A stretch of 64,000 nucleotides of DNA from Ephydatia muelleri (GCA_013339895.1 JABACO010000071.1:1-64000), one strand, 5' to 3'. Positions 1 to 11,929 are shown, numbered from the stretch's first letter. The notes: a model not told the origin generated them from the sequence alone. Translations and numbers: made by a program.

Positions 1-40
1 TCCGGGGGGGGGGGGGGGGGGGGACCGAGTTCCCTGAATA
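1..40. repeat. Poly-G tract with flanking motif shared with 3.2-3.35 kb
   Basis: A run of 20 G is followed by ACCGAGTTCCCT. The same G-run plus ACCGAGTTCCCT arrangement recurs twice at about 3,270-3,350, so the 3-kb decayed gene block is bracketed by related direct repeats. The window edge cuts this copy. Confidence 0.6.
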
Positions 41-1019
41 TTGTTCGAGTCTCCTGCACGCAAAGATGTATGGGTATCTAATAAATTGACTGTCACTGAT
101 CATGTTTCATTTAATGATACGTACAGTGTGATAATGCATTGCTTTATACAGTTTTATGTGTGTACATTTGTCTAGTTTTGTGTCACTTGAAATGAGCTGT
201 AATATGTTCTAAATAATGTACAGCGGCTTCCTCGTAGTTCATGGCAGTTTGTCCTTGCGTACCAGCAATAGCTGAGAAATTTTTTCCCCAATTATGCAGA
301 ATGCAAGCTTTTCTTTCTAGCTTACTTCAGGATAAAGCACATCCCACGCCAGTGATATAGCACGCAGTCCGTCAGCACCTTCATCAATTGCGATGCCATA
401 TAAGAAGTGCTTGACTGCCTCTACCTGTTATTTTTGTTTAAAATAATATTCCATAACCGGGAGAATGACAAGCAACTTGCCACATCCATGCTTTTCATTG
501 GCCATAAGTGGAGTGAATGCTTCAATGCTTCATAGCTCGACGATGTTGATTTGAGGTACTTGTGTATGGCCGAGTATTCTTTTGCAATGTACTTTGCACT
601 TGCTTTCGCAATGTATATTGATGCAAAAAAAGAATGGTGTTCTTTTGTGCATATTTTCTTAGATGAGTCTGAAGTTAAAGTTCAATGTTTGACGCATGCA
701 CCCATGCAATTGTTAGAATTTCAAACCTCGCTGTTGTGACATAAATTGACTAGTTGCTTCAAAGACAGTTTCTTATCGCTGCAGATAAGGTAATATACAT
801 TAACAGACATGAATAGTTATGCTCTCTTACATGTCAACAAAAAATGGCAGTGGTTTCTTCCACAACCTTAAATTCATCGCATCCCTTTCATAGAAACACT
901 TTGCTGGTAGAGGGTCAATGGGGCTAACATCATCTAGCATTGGATGTTTAAAACTTGGTACAAAATGTTGATAGTTAAGAGAATGACCTGCCAAGAATAT
1001 TAAGGTACATAACATTGTA

Positions 1020-1930
1020 ATGAAAATATTTGCCCACTATCAGCAGTTTGGAGGTCTGATGAATCATTGTGTTGGGCTGACATGATCTGTTATTAGAGCA
1101 AATTAAGCACCACTTCCACTGCCTTTTGGTAAATACCCTCTGCAAGGCATCTTGGACATCTTGTGGTACAAAATCTTTGCACAAAGATAGGAATATCCTC
1201 ATCTCCTCATAGTTGATTTTCGAACTATATGAAGATAAAAGTCTCACAGATCAAATGTTAACACTTGAAATGCACATACCTGGGATGGATCAATCTCATT
1301 GCCAGCCATGACCGAAGCCAAGTGCTTGATGTCTAGGCAAATCCTAATCAATTACAGTTCATTAATTAATTCAATGCTACTGAAAATGTTAGTGGAAGCT
1401 TTTTCACAATGCAGTCTGCAAACTGCAAGTGTAGACAAGGAATGAAAAATTACTTTCTTTAACTTAATTTTTTTTTTTTACCTTGCATAGTAATATTCCA
1501 CAGTCTACAGCATTAGTCTGCCTTATAGTACAGGCCTAAAGCATGAGTATACCATTGAAGTTTAGAAACAGGTATCCAGCATAATAACATACATTGCACT
1601 TTAATGGTCCATGAAGAGATATTAGGTACTGAATACTGATTGTAGTATTCTTGGGTCAGGAAATTGCTAAATAATGATAAATGGTCAATTAATGAGTACA
1701 AAATAAGCAAGAACACCTAATGACATGTAATGCATTTCCTTGAATTTCATTGTAAAAAGAATCATATACAGAGACTGATCTGTCATGTATGTCAATCACC
1801 TTGGGGGGGGGGGTAGATGGGGGGGGGGGGGATAGATGGGAGGGGGAGGAATAACAACTTTGCTCCATAAATTTACCATTATTTATTACCGCAAGAAACC
1901 AGTGTTGAGGAATATTGCATGGCATTATTA
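1020..1930 (-). pseudogene. Ulp1-like (C48) cysteine protease exons, decayed
   Basis: Read on the minus strand, several exon-like pieces match the order of a Ulp1/SENP-type protease core. The 1,925-1,700 piece has PQHWFLAVI, matching the catalytic His region, and later VIDIHDRSVSVYDSF, matching the strand with the catalytic Asp; a G-rich tract at 1,801-1,850 (read as Pro-rich on this strand) splits them. The piece at about 1,640-1,590 has SSWTIKVQCM. The piece at 1,340-1,272 ends NEIDPSQ at a clean donor (CAG then GTATGT) and resembles the helix after the catalytic Cys. The piece at 1,245-1,130 has YEEMRIFLSLC, like the conserved C-terminal helix. A convincing Asp-Cys-Gly motif was not found. 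Ulp1 domains ride on several DNA transposons, so this is probably transposon-derived. Confidence 0.5.
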
Positions 1931-2433
1931 TGTACTTGAAATCCTTTTCCTAACAATTGAAATGCAAGATAAAATTTAATCCTGTAGTTCTTTAACTCAA
2001 TACCTTGAACACTGACTTTTTCACTGTGTAGCTATTTGTAGCAACCATGTTGAAAACAAATGAATTCATACACTTCACTTCCTTACCATCAAAAATATAA
2101 AATCATAAAAGCTTATGAAATGAAACTAGAAACATACTTCTGAATGTTCCTCTTCAAGCAAATGCAGATAATAATTTATTATCTGTATTGAAGTGCACTG
2201 AAATTATCTGTATAATTTATTCACAATTACACTTACATTATCACCTATGCAAGCTCCTTTTATTAGATAAATTCATGTGCTGTAATCCAAAATGATCCCT
2301 TGTGACCTGTCATTAAAATGGCTACAGAAGATGAAGGAATTCTAGGTAAGCCATATGCATTGGACTAGAAATGACATCATGAGACCACATAGTGATGTGT
2401 AGAGTATCATATCATGATAAATACATTACTTAC

Positions 2434-2767
2434 CCTTGTGAGATGTGTTATCAACCATGCTTTTCAAACAGGGTCTCTTCATCATGCCCAGTGCATCATT
2501 AAGAGATAGGCTATAATAATGATGAGCCATTTCACTGCCAATAATGAGTATTGGAGAATCAGTAGCATCAGGCCTGTCATTAGGGTACAGCCAAACCATT
2601 GAATCATCTGCATTGCTACTGTCAGTAACGATGCAAATTGTGACATTGATCATGGACGCAATCATTTGCACTTCTAGATGTGTTCCCCAAGTTCCAGTCT
2701 TTGACATGTCAGTTAGGTATTCCCAGGATGTAGCAGTGACAAAATTAAACAAATGAGTTCCATCAGG
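2434..2767 (-). pseudogene. OTU-like protease exon
   Basis: This minus-strand exon is bounded by a good acceptor (TATTCCCTTCAG) and donor (AAGG then GTAAGT). Its product contains EYLTDMSKTGTWGTHLEVQM, the pattern of the OTU family around the helix after the catalytic Cys, then MINVTICIVT and ILIIGSEMAHHYYSL, matching the strands leading to the catalytic His. The usual Asp-Gly-Asn-Cys motif should lie in an upstream exon and was not found; PDGTHLF at the exon start lacks the Cys. The reading frame is open for the whole exon. It lies between integrase-like (upstream) and Ulp1-like (downstream) pieces on the same strand, consistent with a transposon-borne multi-domain protein. Confidence 0.55.
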
Positions 2768-2818
2768 CTGAAGGGAATAAAACAGCATGGGAAACAATTG
2801 AACATACTGAGTAAGGAT

Positions 2819-3122
2819 TATCTCTCATGAAATTCGGTGCGATCTCTGCCCTGATGCCCACCACTCGACGACGCATGACACTCAGTAAAAGCCCGTCTTC
2901 TGTCTATGTCTCCGGTCCGAAAAGGACAATCCGTTTACTTTCTTGTTTTATGTAATACATTGTACTTGTATCTCCGTCAACCTGGAAGTCTTTAGAACGC
3001 TTCCGAATAATACGTCTAACGTCATCCGTAGCCCCCAAGGGGTAGCTGCCTTCTGCAAGGTAGACTTTGACCTGCGACAGGGTTTCATCACAAACACTTT
3101 TGCCGACAACTCTCCATTTCAC
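2819..3122 (-). pseudogene. Integrase N-terminal (H2C2-type zinc finger) remnant
   Basis: The minus-strand frame from 3,122 gives an arginine-rich segment (DDVRRIIRKRSKDFQVDG) ending TMYYIKQESKRIVL, the strand pair that precedes the H2C2 finger in gypsy and Ginger integrases. After a frameshift near 2,905 the next frame gives DRRRAFTECHASSSGGHQ, matching the ECH...GGH part of that finger, then a stop at 2,819. The two frames and the stop show a dead copy. It may belong with the OTU exon downstream. Confidence 0.5.
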
Positions 3123-3209
3123 ACGCTGTCAAATCGAGCTAGTTTCTGATGCCACGTGGACGAGTGACTCCTTCTTATAATCAGGAAATTCGGTCAGGAA
3201 TTTCGCGTC

Positions 3210-3350
3210 CGGGGGGGACTCAATTCCCTAGGAAGTGGGTTCCGGTTTATTGATTTTGTGCATCCAGGGATTTCGGTCCGGGGGGGGGACCGAGTTCCCT
3301 AGGGAAGTGGGTCCTCCGGACCGAAAATTCGGGGGGACCGAGTTCCCTGT
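3210..3350. repeat. Degenerate G-tract repeat units
   Basis: Three short units of the form TCCGGGGG...ACCGAGTTCCCTAG occur with AAGTGGGTCC spacers. They match the first 40 bases of the window. No function is evident. Confidence 0.5.
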
Positions 3351-3611
3351 GACACCGGTTTAACTTATATCGCTACACTGATTACTAAACATGCTACTGC
3401 AGCCAAATATATAAGGAGTAACTGCCACACATACCTGCATATAAAAGTAGTTTTCAGAATGTACTACAGCAGATATTATGCATAAAATCATGCCAAATAT
3501 GCGGGCTGCTCATGGTAGCGATAGAAATATATAGCCAAGTGTATATATATATATCGGAAAAAATATTTTACCATTCAATGAAAAAGGCATTTCACATGTC
3601 ACGAAAATCAA

Positions 3612-3742
3612 CAAAAATCATATCTCCAGTAATATAGTCAGTAAGCAGCTGTAATATGCATATTTTTTCATCTTCCCCTTTTTCCTCGATGACTTCCTGT
3701 GTCCAGTAACAGATGGTGGCTTTTGGAACTTTGCCAGTACCT
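3612..3742 (-). other. Exon-like open segment, unrecognised
   Basis: On the minus strand an acceptor-like TTATTTCAG precedes an open stretch giving VKGTGKVPKATICYWTQ then EVIEEKGEDEK. It lies upstream of, and on the same strand as, the integrase, OTU and Ulp1 pieces and may be an earlier exon of the same decayed gene. There is no recognisable domain. From 3,350 to 5,940 the rest of the DNA is AT-rich and shows nothing else I can support apart from the weak segment at 4,290-4,480. Confidence 0.25.
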
Positions 3743-4289
3743 TTCACTGAAATAATGTGTCCATGATACAAATATTTTGTTTTTGTCTAGTAAACCATAA
3801 ATGTTCAATGTAAAGGCCATTAAGTATAGACATATTAGATATAACATTTCTAACAGTTTCTGTTTGTTCAACGCTAAGTTCTGGGTGTACTTCAGACAAC
3901 TCAGCATTGTTAGTAAGTACTAAATTCTGCCTAATTCATATAAACATTGAGGTACTGTACTACTATGAGGAAGACTATCAACAGTTGTACCCGCCATTTC
4001 AAAAAGAATTGCGTTGATCACATTACACACATGTGTTATGGGCACTCCATACTGGAGGCAATAGTAAATAGCCTTACAGCAAGCAGTGCTATAGTCTTGC
4101 TATCTTTCTGGTCTGATGATATTTGAGGCTGATAATTGATATAGCAATTCTTCATAACTTAACTATAGTTTTGAACCCTTTTCCAAATCAGTGATTTTGC
4201 TTTGCAATCTCCTTTACATCCCTTGTGTACATACATGTACAGTAACTTTTTATATTTATTGAAATATTTCAATAAACTACTGGTATGTG

Positions 4290-4480
4290 CCACTTGTGAA
4301 TTTCTTACTTTGCTGTTTTTTTAATTTTAAGTTTAATGTCTCTTATTTTAGAACGAAGATTGGATTCAATTATAGCCTTCCTTGTAAAGCTTGCTTTAAA
4401 TTGTGTATATGCCTACTGTGGTTATGTTGTTGCTTAAGCCATTCTCTGCAACTATCCTTCCTTTTAGCACAATTCTTACA
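4290..4480 (-). other. Cys-containing exon-like segment, unrecognised
   Basis: The minus strand is open for VRTDCKNCAKRKDSC and a basic helix-like tail. After a shift near 4,380 a second frame gives IIESNLRSKIRDIKLKIKK before a stop. A CxxC pair followed by charged helices would suit a small zinc-binding or coiled-coil exon, but one frameshift is needed and no family is recognised. Confidence 0.2.
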
Positions 4481-5942
4481 ATCAGTTCTTACATGAAGTG
4501 GAATAGGTAAGGTGGATTGCACATTTCATTTATCTCTGTATTCAAACTGGTAAAGGGACAGCTACATCCTCAGCTGTGTCAGAGACACTATAAACTGCTC
4601 ATTGAGAAATAACTTCAGCCCAACATCTTGTAAGATTTTTATAATTTTGACATATATTAATAATATGACGTATTCCCACGCAACGCATCAGATAGTGGTG
4701 ACACTGCTTCCAGCAGAGTGCTCAAAAATTGATGCAATGATACTTCTTGTATTTTCTAAACGTTGAGATGCTCTATCGGTGTGGATGTTAAACACTAGCC
4801 CCTACGTATCACGGGTGCTTGCAGTTCATTACGATCTTTAATGTCATTTTTTAAATGGTCTACAAAACTCTTCAAATCACCAACAGTCTTCATTATCTAC
4901 AGAACTGTTGAATAAAATATAGAGTTTAATAAACATAGTATTAAAAAAACCATTGCATTTGCCCATGACAAATTTTGATTAATTGGTTTGATTGATAAGA
5001 ACACTGCGCTAAATCAGAATCTCGATATGCAAGGCGCTGTTGCTAGAAAGCAGCAGAGTCTGAAAATTATCTAGCTAAAGAACCACGGCACGAAAAGGTG
5101 CGTTTTATAGAACACCTCGTTCACACTCCAGACCTACGTAAAAAAGGTCAGAAACATATCTTGTACATTAGGCAAATAAGTATGACGTCCCACTGTCCTC
5201 AAAGCTATTAGCTTTCACGATAATAGCGTACTTTAAACCATATGAAGCCGTTCGTGGAGGCTTCGAGACAACACATTGTCTTGATTGCCCTCATATTTAA
5301 ATGAGTAATGCATCTAGGTGTCCTTAATGCCTTCATATGCATTTCATGCAACCCATTCAATGCGCTACAAAATTCTATAACCATCAAAACCATACCCCTT
5401 TTTGACACGCCACAACTTACTACTGTGAATCATTTCACCGTATACAACGAATAGCAAATGCTAAAAGAAGCCATGGGCTACCTTTATAGATATAGCAAGC
5501 ACAATAAAACTCGAAACCAGCCCAAACAAACGATCGCCTCATATCAATCCTCTCCGGCAGTCAAAAATTACGTTACAATTCTTTGGAGACAATTTTTTAC
5601 GGTAGTTACGTGATTTATCCAAGTACCTACCATCATAGTGTTTCCTGCATGCATCCTTTGACCCCTATCCCAGGGGTGCAGTACCTCTATGGAACAGTGG
5701 ACAGGAAGTGGTCAGGGAATTACTATTCTTCGTGTTCCACAAAGTGTCTATTCAGAACGCTTTGCTGTTTCTCATCACGGATTTCCCCGGCTGATTGATC
5801 GGTAGGATTATTATAATTAATAATTGCATCCGGGCGGCACAGACCCTTGCGACCTTGCATGCACAATGAGTCGAGTTTTACGTCCACAAAAGGAGTTTAA
5901 ATCATAACAGACTAATTCATGCGCGTTGAAGGCATTGTACTG

Positions 5943-5950
5943 TATATAAA
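5943..5950 (+). promoter_or_regulatory. TATA box of Gly-rich gene copy A
   Basis: TATATAAA lies 56 bases upstream of the ATG at 6,006. Initiation about 30 bases downstream would give a short 5' leader. Part of the leader, including AAACGCAGCTGG and the bases just before the ATG, is conserved in copy B near 28.2 kb, supporting a real transcription unit in the ancestor. Confidence 0.55.
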
Positions 5951-6005
5951 GGGATCGCCTGCGATGATTGATGCTAATACTAAACGCAGCTGGGCAGCGA
6001 GAGAA

Positions 6006-6890
6006 ATGCGATTGGAACTTGTTTGTGCGTTTTTTTAGCGATTTGCTATGGTTACCATCGGTACCTCAGCTGTGATTAGTGGCCGTCAAAATGATGCCGA
6101 TGATGAGCGGAGCGTTCGAGATTGCTCTCTTTGGTGGCGGTGGAGGTGGAGGTGGGGGTGGGGGTGGCCAGAACTAGACGATGATTGATGGGAAGAACGT
6201 CCTAGGCGATGATGAGCGGAGCGTTCGAGATGCTCTCTTCGGTGGCGGGTGGAGGTGGCGGTGGAGGGTGGTGGTGGAGGTGGAGGTGGAGGTGGCGGTG
6301 GCGGTGGCAGACTAGATGATGATGATGGGCAGAACGCCCTGGATGATGATGAAAGGCAGAGCGTTCGAGAAGCTCCCTCCGGTGGCGGTGGCGGTTGGCT
6401 GTGACGGTGGAAATGGTGGTGGTGGTGGAGTTGGTGGTGGTTTTGGCGGTGGCGGTGGTGATTGCGGTGGCGGTTGGTGCTGGCAGTGGTGATGGCGGGG
6501 TGACGGTGGGGTGTTGGTGGTCATGGCGGTGGTGCTGGTGGTCATGGCGGTGGTGCTGGTGGTCATGGCGGTGGCAGTGGCTGTGGCGGCGGTCGTGGTG
6601 GTGGTCATGGCGGTGGTCATGGCGGTGGTCATGGCGGTGGCGGTGGTGGTGGTGGTGGCGGTGGCGGTGGCGGCGGCGGTGGCGGTGGTCGTGGCGGTGG
6701 CGGTGGCGGTTGTTAGGGTCAGTATTTGCATGTATGTACATGTACGTGGTTTTCTTTTTTCCAGCACGTCATGCAATTACCGATGTTTCCTTCCCACCTC
6801 ACGCCTTAGAAGGGACTGCGGAACACAATCGGGACAATTCGACTAGCTTGATTATAAACCATGATGTCAGAGCAAGGACTTCACCATGAA
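6006..6890 (+). pseudogene. Secreted Gly-rich cassette protein, copy A (broken)
   Basis: Translation from 6,006 begins MRLELVCAFF, then a T-run expansion gives a stop. In copy B the same region reads through as a hydrophobic signal peptide (RLELICAFLAIAMVTIGTSA). After the signal come DADDERSVRD, long GGT/GGC glycine runs and repeats of the cassette DDERSVRDAL. The 3' part of the exon (about 6,510-6,715) reads as Gly-His-rich GGHGGGAGGHGGG repeats. A putative intron begins near 6,713, and after an acceptor (TTTTTTCCAG at about 6,763) a short final exon is conserved with copy B. An extra T in GAGATTGCTC also breaks the frame. The function of the intact ancestor is unknown; a secreted structural, metal-binding or peptide-precursor role is possible. 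Confidence 0.5.
6136..6715 (+). repeat. GGTGGC/GGTGGA simple repeat within Gly-rich gene A
   Basis: Hexamers of GGTGGC and GGTGGA coding for glycine in one frame, broken by repeated blocks around GATGATGAGCGGAGCG. The 3' part adds GGTCATGGC units that give GGH triplets. The Trp/Arg-rich, Val/Met-rich and His/Arg-rich ORFs on either strand are frame shadows of this repeat. Confidence 0.8.
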
Positions 6891-7330
6891 CTGTACATTG
6901 ATCACAACTCAATGACACATGCATATGCTTGCTGTACTTTCACTGTATAAACCTTATCAGTACATGTTCACTTGGTCACTGCAAAGTCAATCAGTATTTA
7001 ATTCACACACCTGCCAATGCAAGAATCCCATGCATTATTATTCATTTCACTAAAGCATCACTTCTGTACTCCAGAGAACTCAATGTACCATGATTAAAAT
7101 GCCAGCTCACTTCTCCCTTTCACCAGTTCATAAAAAGTAAGGATTGTTTAATTATACGCTGTATGTATTATAATGGGCACACAAAACCCGGGTCCCAATT
7201 GACATGTGTTCAAACATGTTTTATGACTATAGGTCTATATTGCATCTGGATGCAAGTAACATGGTATTCAAAGAGATTAATATAATCATCACAACACTGC
7301 ATGCACGACGGGTGACACAGATACATGTAG
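6885..7330. repeat. Diverged copy of a segment also found in the hAT element
   Basis: Scattered blocks match 17,080-17,580 in the same order, for example AAAATGCCAG[CT]TCACT, then CCAGTTCATAA, then GGTATTCAAAG. Divergence is high, so it is an old dispersed repeat. No coding potential is recognised. Confidence 0.35.
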
Positions 7331-7339
7331 GTACATACA

Positions 7340-8745
7340 TGTCAAACATATATTGCACATTATACTATAAACCATGCATGGTCTGATTATAGCTAGCAGT
7401 ATACATGTACGTGTTATGTCCGGTGGCAGTATATGATGCTAAAGGTGATCATACGCTAGCAACTCAAATGATTACAGGTAACCATCAATGAACTAGAGTT
7501 TTACTGAAATTTGACCCATATTCATTTGAATTGCACGCACTTAATGGGTCAAATAAATAAATAAATAAATAATCAACCAATTAAGCTACATGTAGGTAGT
7601 AATTGTTTTTCAATTTTAATATTTCTATGTAGGTGCTCATATGGAGTTATGGAATGAGGGGGATTTAGAATGTTTTGAAGGATATCTATACCTATTGAAG
7701 TACATGTAAATGGATGGGACAATGATAAATATATATCACAACGTGAGGCAGCTCAATTAATGAATCCTAAAAATAACTTCAAATGTGCTTCATGTAATTG
7801 CCAATCTGGATGCAGTACAAAACGCTGCTATTAATGGGTGAGTTGCAAGCGCAATCATACTAAGTGTTTATCAAAATGTCATGGTGACAGGAGCTGCTCA
7901 AACCAGCCTGCATGCTGAATTTGAACAAGATTGTGAAGATGATTTAATGCAGGAACAGAGTGATGAAAAAGAAATATCACAAAAACAGTGTTACTGCAAA
8001 CCAGGATCACAAGTGCAAGAGAATGAAGACAAATCCACAACAGGATTTGAGATGGAAGATAATTTTGTGTCAATACAAAATGAAGATCAAGATCACACTA
8101 TTACATGTACATCTGTGCACAAGGATGATAATGCTGATGGAAAGCAGAAAGGACAGGTTAAGCAAAAGCCAAACCGTAAAGCTTCTATTCTCATGTGGTG
8201 TCCTGACTTGCATCTTGATCAAGAAGACAGACATGCACTCATACACAATTAATGGCTCTCGGACTAACATATTTATGCAGCACAGCTAGTACTAAAGAAA
8301 TAATTTGCTCATATTGGTGGCTTACAACCACCTGCACTTTCACAGAAAGGCCAATGGCAAGTTATGTCATCTGAAGGGGGGATGCAAATTACATTCAGGT
8401 AATCCTTGGTTGTGTGTTTCCACAATTGGATGCCCTGGAAACACAATCAATCTTTACGATAGCATGAATCACTGAAAAACAGTCAATCTATACATGTAGT
8501 TGCACAGATCTCCAGCTTTATTAATTGCCAAGCTACAAGTTATACCATACATGTACAAGTGATAAAATGCCAAAAGCAGTCTGGGTGCAATGGCTGTGGT
8601 CGGTTTGCGATTGCAACAGCTACAGCACTTTGAAGTGGATCAGAATCCACCTAGTAAATTGTTTCGAGAGCCGGTTGATGATGCCATTTACCGGCACGGA
8701 TCCTAAGATGACATAGCTAGAACAGAAGTTATCTCTGTCTAATGG
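7340..8745 (+). pseudogene. Ginger/KRBA2-like transposon copy 1: Cys-rich plus Ulp1-like 3' exons
   Basis: This stretch aligns along its length with 31,725-33,080 (copy 2). After an intron-like region and an acceptor near 7,633, the frame gives MELWNEGDLECFEGY. Then, near 7,780-7,920, comes a Cys-rich knuckle (ASCNCQSGCSTKRCY, then CKRNHTKCLSKCH) of the tesmin/CXC-like kind seen at the end of such transposases. A 12-bp insertion carrying a stop (near 7,833) splits it. Further on, 8,170-8,480 encodes a Ulp1-like protease stretch including NPWLCVSTIGCPGNTINLYDS-like residues and GSRTNIFMQHS-like frame shifts. Many stops make it non-functional. The copy's right end is displaced to about 10,546 by the R1.8 insertion. 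Confidence 0.6.
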
Positions 8746-10545
8746 TCACGCGCGCGACAGTGTACCGTATGCAGCCTTGTATATTGCACCCATACTAATC
8801 GATACTCGTCTGCACTCGACACGTGGGCAGTTTTTCATACGTCACGAATGCGGCGCCATGTATACGTCTCAGAACGAACACTTCGCTTATACGTATGATA
8901 TCGCGGTCTGCATATGGATTCAGTATATTCGTCATCACCTGTCTGCATACTTCAGATGAACGTGTGCAGACTCTGTACACGTCATGTATTCGAATGGTTT
9001 CAAATCCATTTTCTGTTCTGCATACTTGAAGGCTAGTGCTTAAACCTGAACCACGCCAGTGAGTCAGAATTTAACGGCAAACTTTAATCAAATTACAGCT
9101 GAAATACAACTTGGTCAAAAATAAACAGGTATATATAGTTCCAAGCTGGCGATCAAAGCATCCCGCTGATGTAGTCAGAAGGGCACTCTCCGCCTAGCAG
9201 AGGCCGCGAGCACGAGCCTCTACTACTCTCGCGGCACTTGTCGACGGTTTCCTTACAAGCACACGCTAAAATATTACAGAGGTTATGCACAAAGAACTCA
9301 GCATTTACTTACTCTCTGACCGCGGTGGTAGCTAGCTTATGCTTTACAATGCTATCGTCGTCCTCCCCTTGGTTGGCCATTCAGCGAAACGTTTTCATTT
9401 GGCCGTAGTACACCCTGGCGTCGGCTCAAGAGCTGTGGTCAGAAAGGATAGTCATAGCATGCCTACTCTGTACCTGCGTTTCTTCTGTTGCCGGGGTTGG
9501 TCACTTCCACCATTTCAGTCTCGATGTACTCGCTTAAATATATCCTGACCCTGAAGTTATTGGCACACGCACATAATCCACATGCACATATACAACGTAC
9601 TATGCTCTTCGCGTAATGGCGTTCTATTGGTCGGCACTGTGCTGAAGAGAACAAACATGACGTAAGCATGTTAACCTTTGTGACAACTTGAAACGCCGCC
9701 TAACTGCATGTATTGAATCACACACTTGTCCTGGTTTGACATAAGCAACACCGTATAGTGTACAGTGTAAACACGCACAACTTACCAGGCCTAGACTGCT
9801 TAAGTCCGTTTGGTATGCCTTTATAACCTCCGCCTGTCACCCGCGTTGTCCGAAACTCTTTATCTTGCACAGTTGCACCTCACTGATTCGTCAGCTATAT
9901 AGTGATCAAAATCAACAATCCAATTTCTCTGAGGTTGGGAACGGCTCCATTAGTACTGTCTCCACAGATAGCCCAGTAGTCCAGTTTTCCTTTCCTCCTA
10001 TTTCGTTGGGAACTAAACCAAGTTGCCTATTTTTGTTTCCTTTGCTCGATCGTGCGTCGTCACCTCCACTAATGACCAACACGTGCAAAACTTAAAACCG
10101 AGCATGCGCAGATAATGATATCAAAATTAATTGCTCAAATAGGCCTACAGGCTACACCCGCTAGAAATAGTCACAGATGTAGGTATCAGAAGTTTACAAT
10201 GATTATAGGGATCCAATAACTTACCTGTGAGTACGCGACTCGGTCGAGGTAATTATAGTAGCCACACTCATATGAATGCGTTTTCATGGGTGTGGTTAAA
10301 ACGGCCTATATTTCTATTTATTGCGCACTATCGTAATTTATGGGCTAAACTGCTGTGCGCGATATGGGTGCGATACGCAGCCGATACTTAGCCCCAACAA
10401 TACCCATCTGCACACTGCACTGGACATTGACATATCTAGGTACGAGTATGTATATCGGTCCGCACACGTGCATGTCTGGATATGTATCTGCATACCATGG
10501 CGTGGGCAAACTCTGCATATTACTGCATACGATACTATGTCACGC
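8746..10545. mobile_element. R1.8 repeat, copy 1, inserted in Ginger-like copy 1
   Basis: About 1.8 kb running from CGACAGTGTACCG to TATGTCACGCAGTG. It recurs, with high identity, as pieces at 12,405-12,545 and 14,985-16,503 plus a few bases after 18,290. The flanks prove insertion: 'TCTAATGG' before it and 'GTGTGGCTTGAATTT' after it are contiguous in Ginger copy 2 near 33,070. The right end read in reverse (CACTGCGTGAC...CGTATGCAG) loosely mirrors the left end (CAGTGTACCGTATGCAG), so short imperfect inverted termini are possible. No transposase is encoded. A 69-codon plus-strand ORF at 9,339-9,548 is kept in copy 2, but this may only reflect recent copying. Confidence 0.65.
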
Positions 10546-10600
10546 AGTGGGTGTGGCTTGAATTTATGATCTGCATTAGCTTATTCATATTTCAACATTG
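10546..10600. mobile_element. Right-hand remainder of Ginger-like copy 1
   Basis: This short piece (GAATTTATGATCTGCATTAG and following bases) matches 33,070-33,127 of copy 2 and continues the sequence interrupted at 8,745. Similarity stops at CACGTAT, just before copy 2 enters its terminal inverted repeat. Confidence 0.65.
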
Positions 10601-11376
10601 CACGTATTGTTTTCATTATACAGTATTAAAATGTTCTCAAACTGGGGAGAAATTGGTGTCTAAAATCAGAGATCTGTACCGAGCGGACATGCAGCCTGTT
10701 ATGGATCTCACAAAAGGGGCAGCGTTGCTTTATGAAGTACAGTTTGTATCTCTTCAAGGTTATTAATATTTTTGCATAACTTTTATTTATACACACTGCT
10801 TTACTTTGGCAGATGTGATTTCAAATTGGGCACCAAATCCAAGGTAATATAAAATAAATAAATTAAGATTTGAACTAATCACATAGAAAATGAAGAATAC
10901 AACTGTGCAGTCCGAATCAGCAGTATTGGTATGCATCGAAACCTTTATTATTGCATCATATCAACAACAGCTTCATCATCCAACAAGTAGCCATCTGTCA
11001 TGCATGAAAGAGGATGAGGTTTTGCTATTTTTGTCCTACCTATGTATATATGTCTTTATTGTGCAGTAATTTGCAGGATTCTGCTAAGACATACAGTCTT
11101 AGCTAAAGCTGTGACATCAGGTTCAATGTAAATACTAGTTATTAACTTTGCATGTGTTATTCCTTCTGGTCAAAGGCTGCAAAGTGCAACGGGTTCAAGC
11201 ACAATTAGTGAAATGCAGTATGTTATATACTTTCATGCTTTTAATATTGGACAAAAATATTTACACAGAATCAAGACATAATTGAACTGATCATGAGATA
11301 GATGGTGGTAATTGTTCTTTTACATGCATACTCGTGTTGCAAATTGAATCACCCATAAACATTATTAATACTTTAG

Positions 11377-11902
11377 GTCATAATGGAGCAAATTCTATCC
11401 AGACTGGATGAGATTAGTGAGGCCCAGAAGACGATGACTAACAAATATGGTCAAGCCCTAACACAATCAGCATCATCAAATTCAGGGTTAGGAGGTAGCA
11501 GCCATGCAACAACTAATGAGGAGGAATCAAGCATGTACATGGTCAGTATAAAATATTATTTTCATCATTCTAATATATATAACAACATTCTAGGTCAATG
11601 GGATAGACATCCTTCTCCTTCCAGCAAAAACCCTTACCTGTTTGGCTTGCAATGATAAGACCTTTTTTTACCAAACAGGAAATGGCCACCTCCCTGCTAC
11701 TTCCCAGTACTAAAACTGAGAGGGGTGCTTTAGATCAAGCAAAAGTAACAAAGATAATTGGTAAGTAAAACTTGCATGTTCTATAAACATTTTTTGGTTT
11801 TCAGATCTCATTAACAAGAGGTACAGCCCCTATGAATGGGACATGAAAACATTTGTATCAAAGGCCAATAAAGAAGTCATGATTGTAAATTGTAAACTGT
11901 AA
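11377..11902 (+). CDS. Small spliced gene with BEN-like C-terminal segment
   Basis: Three exons join with consistent phase. Exon 11,377-11,541 starts after TACTTTAG and has an ATG at 11,383 (MEQILSRLDEISEAQK, a coiled-coil-like start, then a Ser-rich linker). Exon 11,679-11,760 follows ACCAAACAG and ends at GTAAGT. Exon 11,805-11,902 follows TTTTCAG and ends at TAA. The last two give LLLPSTKTERGALDQAKV then TKIIDLINKRYSPYEWD, which resembles a BEN domain (short helices around a conserved LD...KV...I and a Trp). BEN domains bind DNA or chromatin. The predicted product is only about 112 residues, shorter than usual, so upstream exons (perhaps near 10,630-10,760) may be missing or the gene may be partial. 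The BEN assignment is tentative. Confidence 0.4.
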
Positions 11903-11929
11903 ATTGTAATGCTTGTAATTTGATGTATA

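Noticed and set aside
6202..6846. His/Arg-rich and Val/Met-rich ORFs over the GGTGGC repeat
   Set aside because: Shadow frames; the Gly frame is the one linked to the signal peptide and the DDERSVRDAL cassettes in copy B.
9339..9548. 69-codon ORF retained in both R1.8 copies (also 15,457-15,666)
   Set aside because: The copies are too similar overall for ORF retention to mean selection, and no domain is seen.
9925..10095. Minus-strand open segment in R1.8 (LVISGGDDARSSKGNKN and on)
   Set aside because: Copy 2 has a stop in the same frame and substitutions show no protein-level bias; left as repeat.
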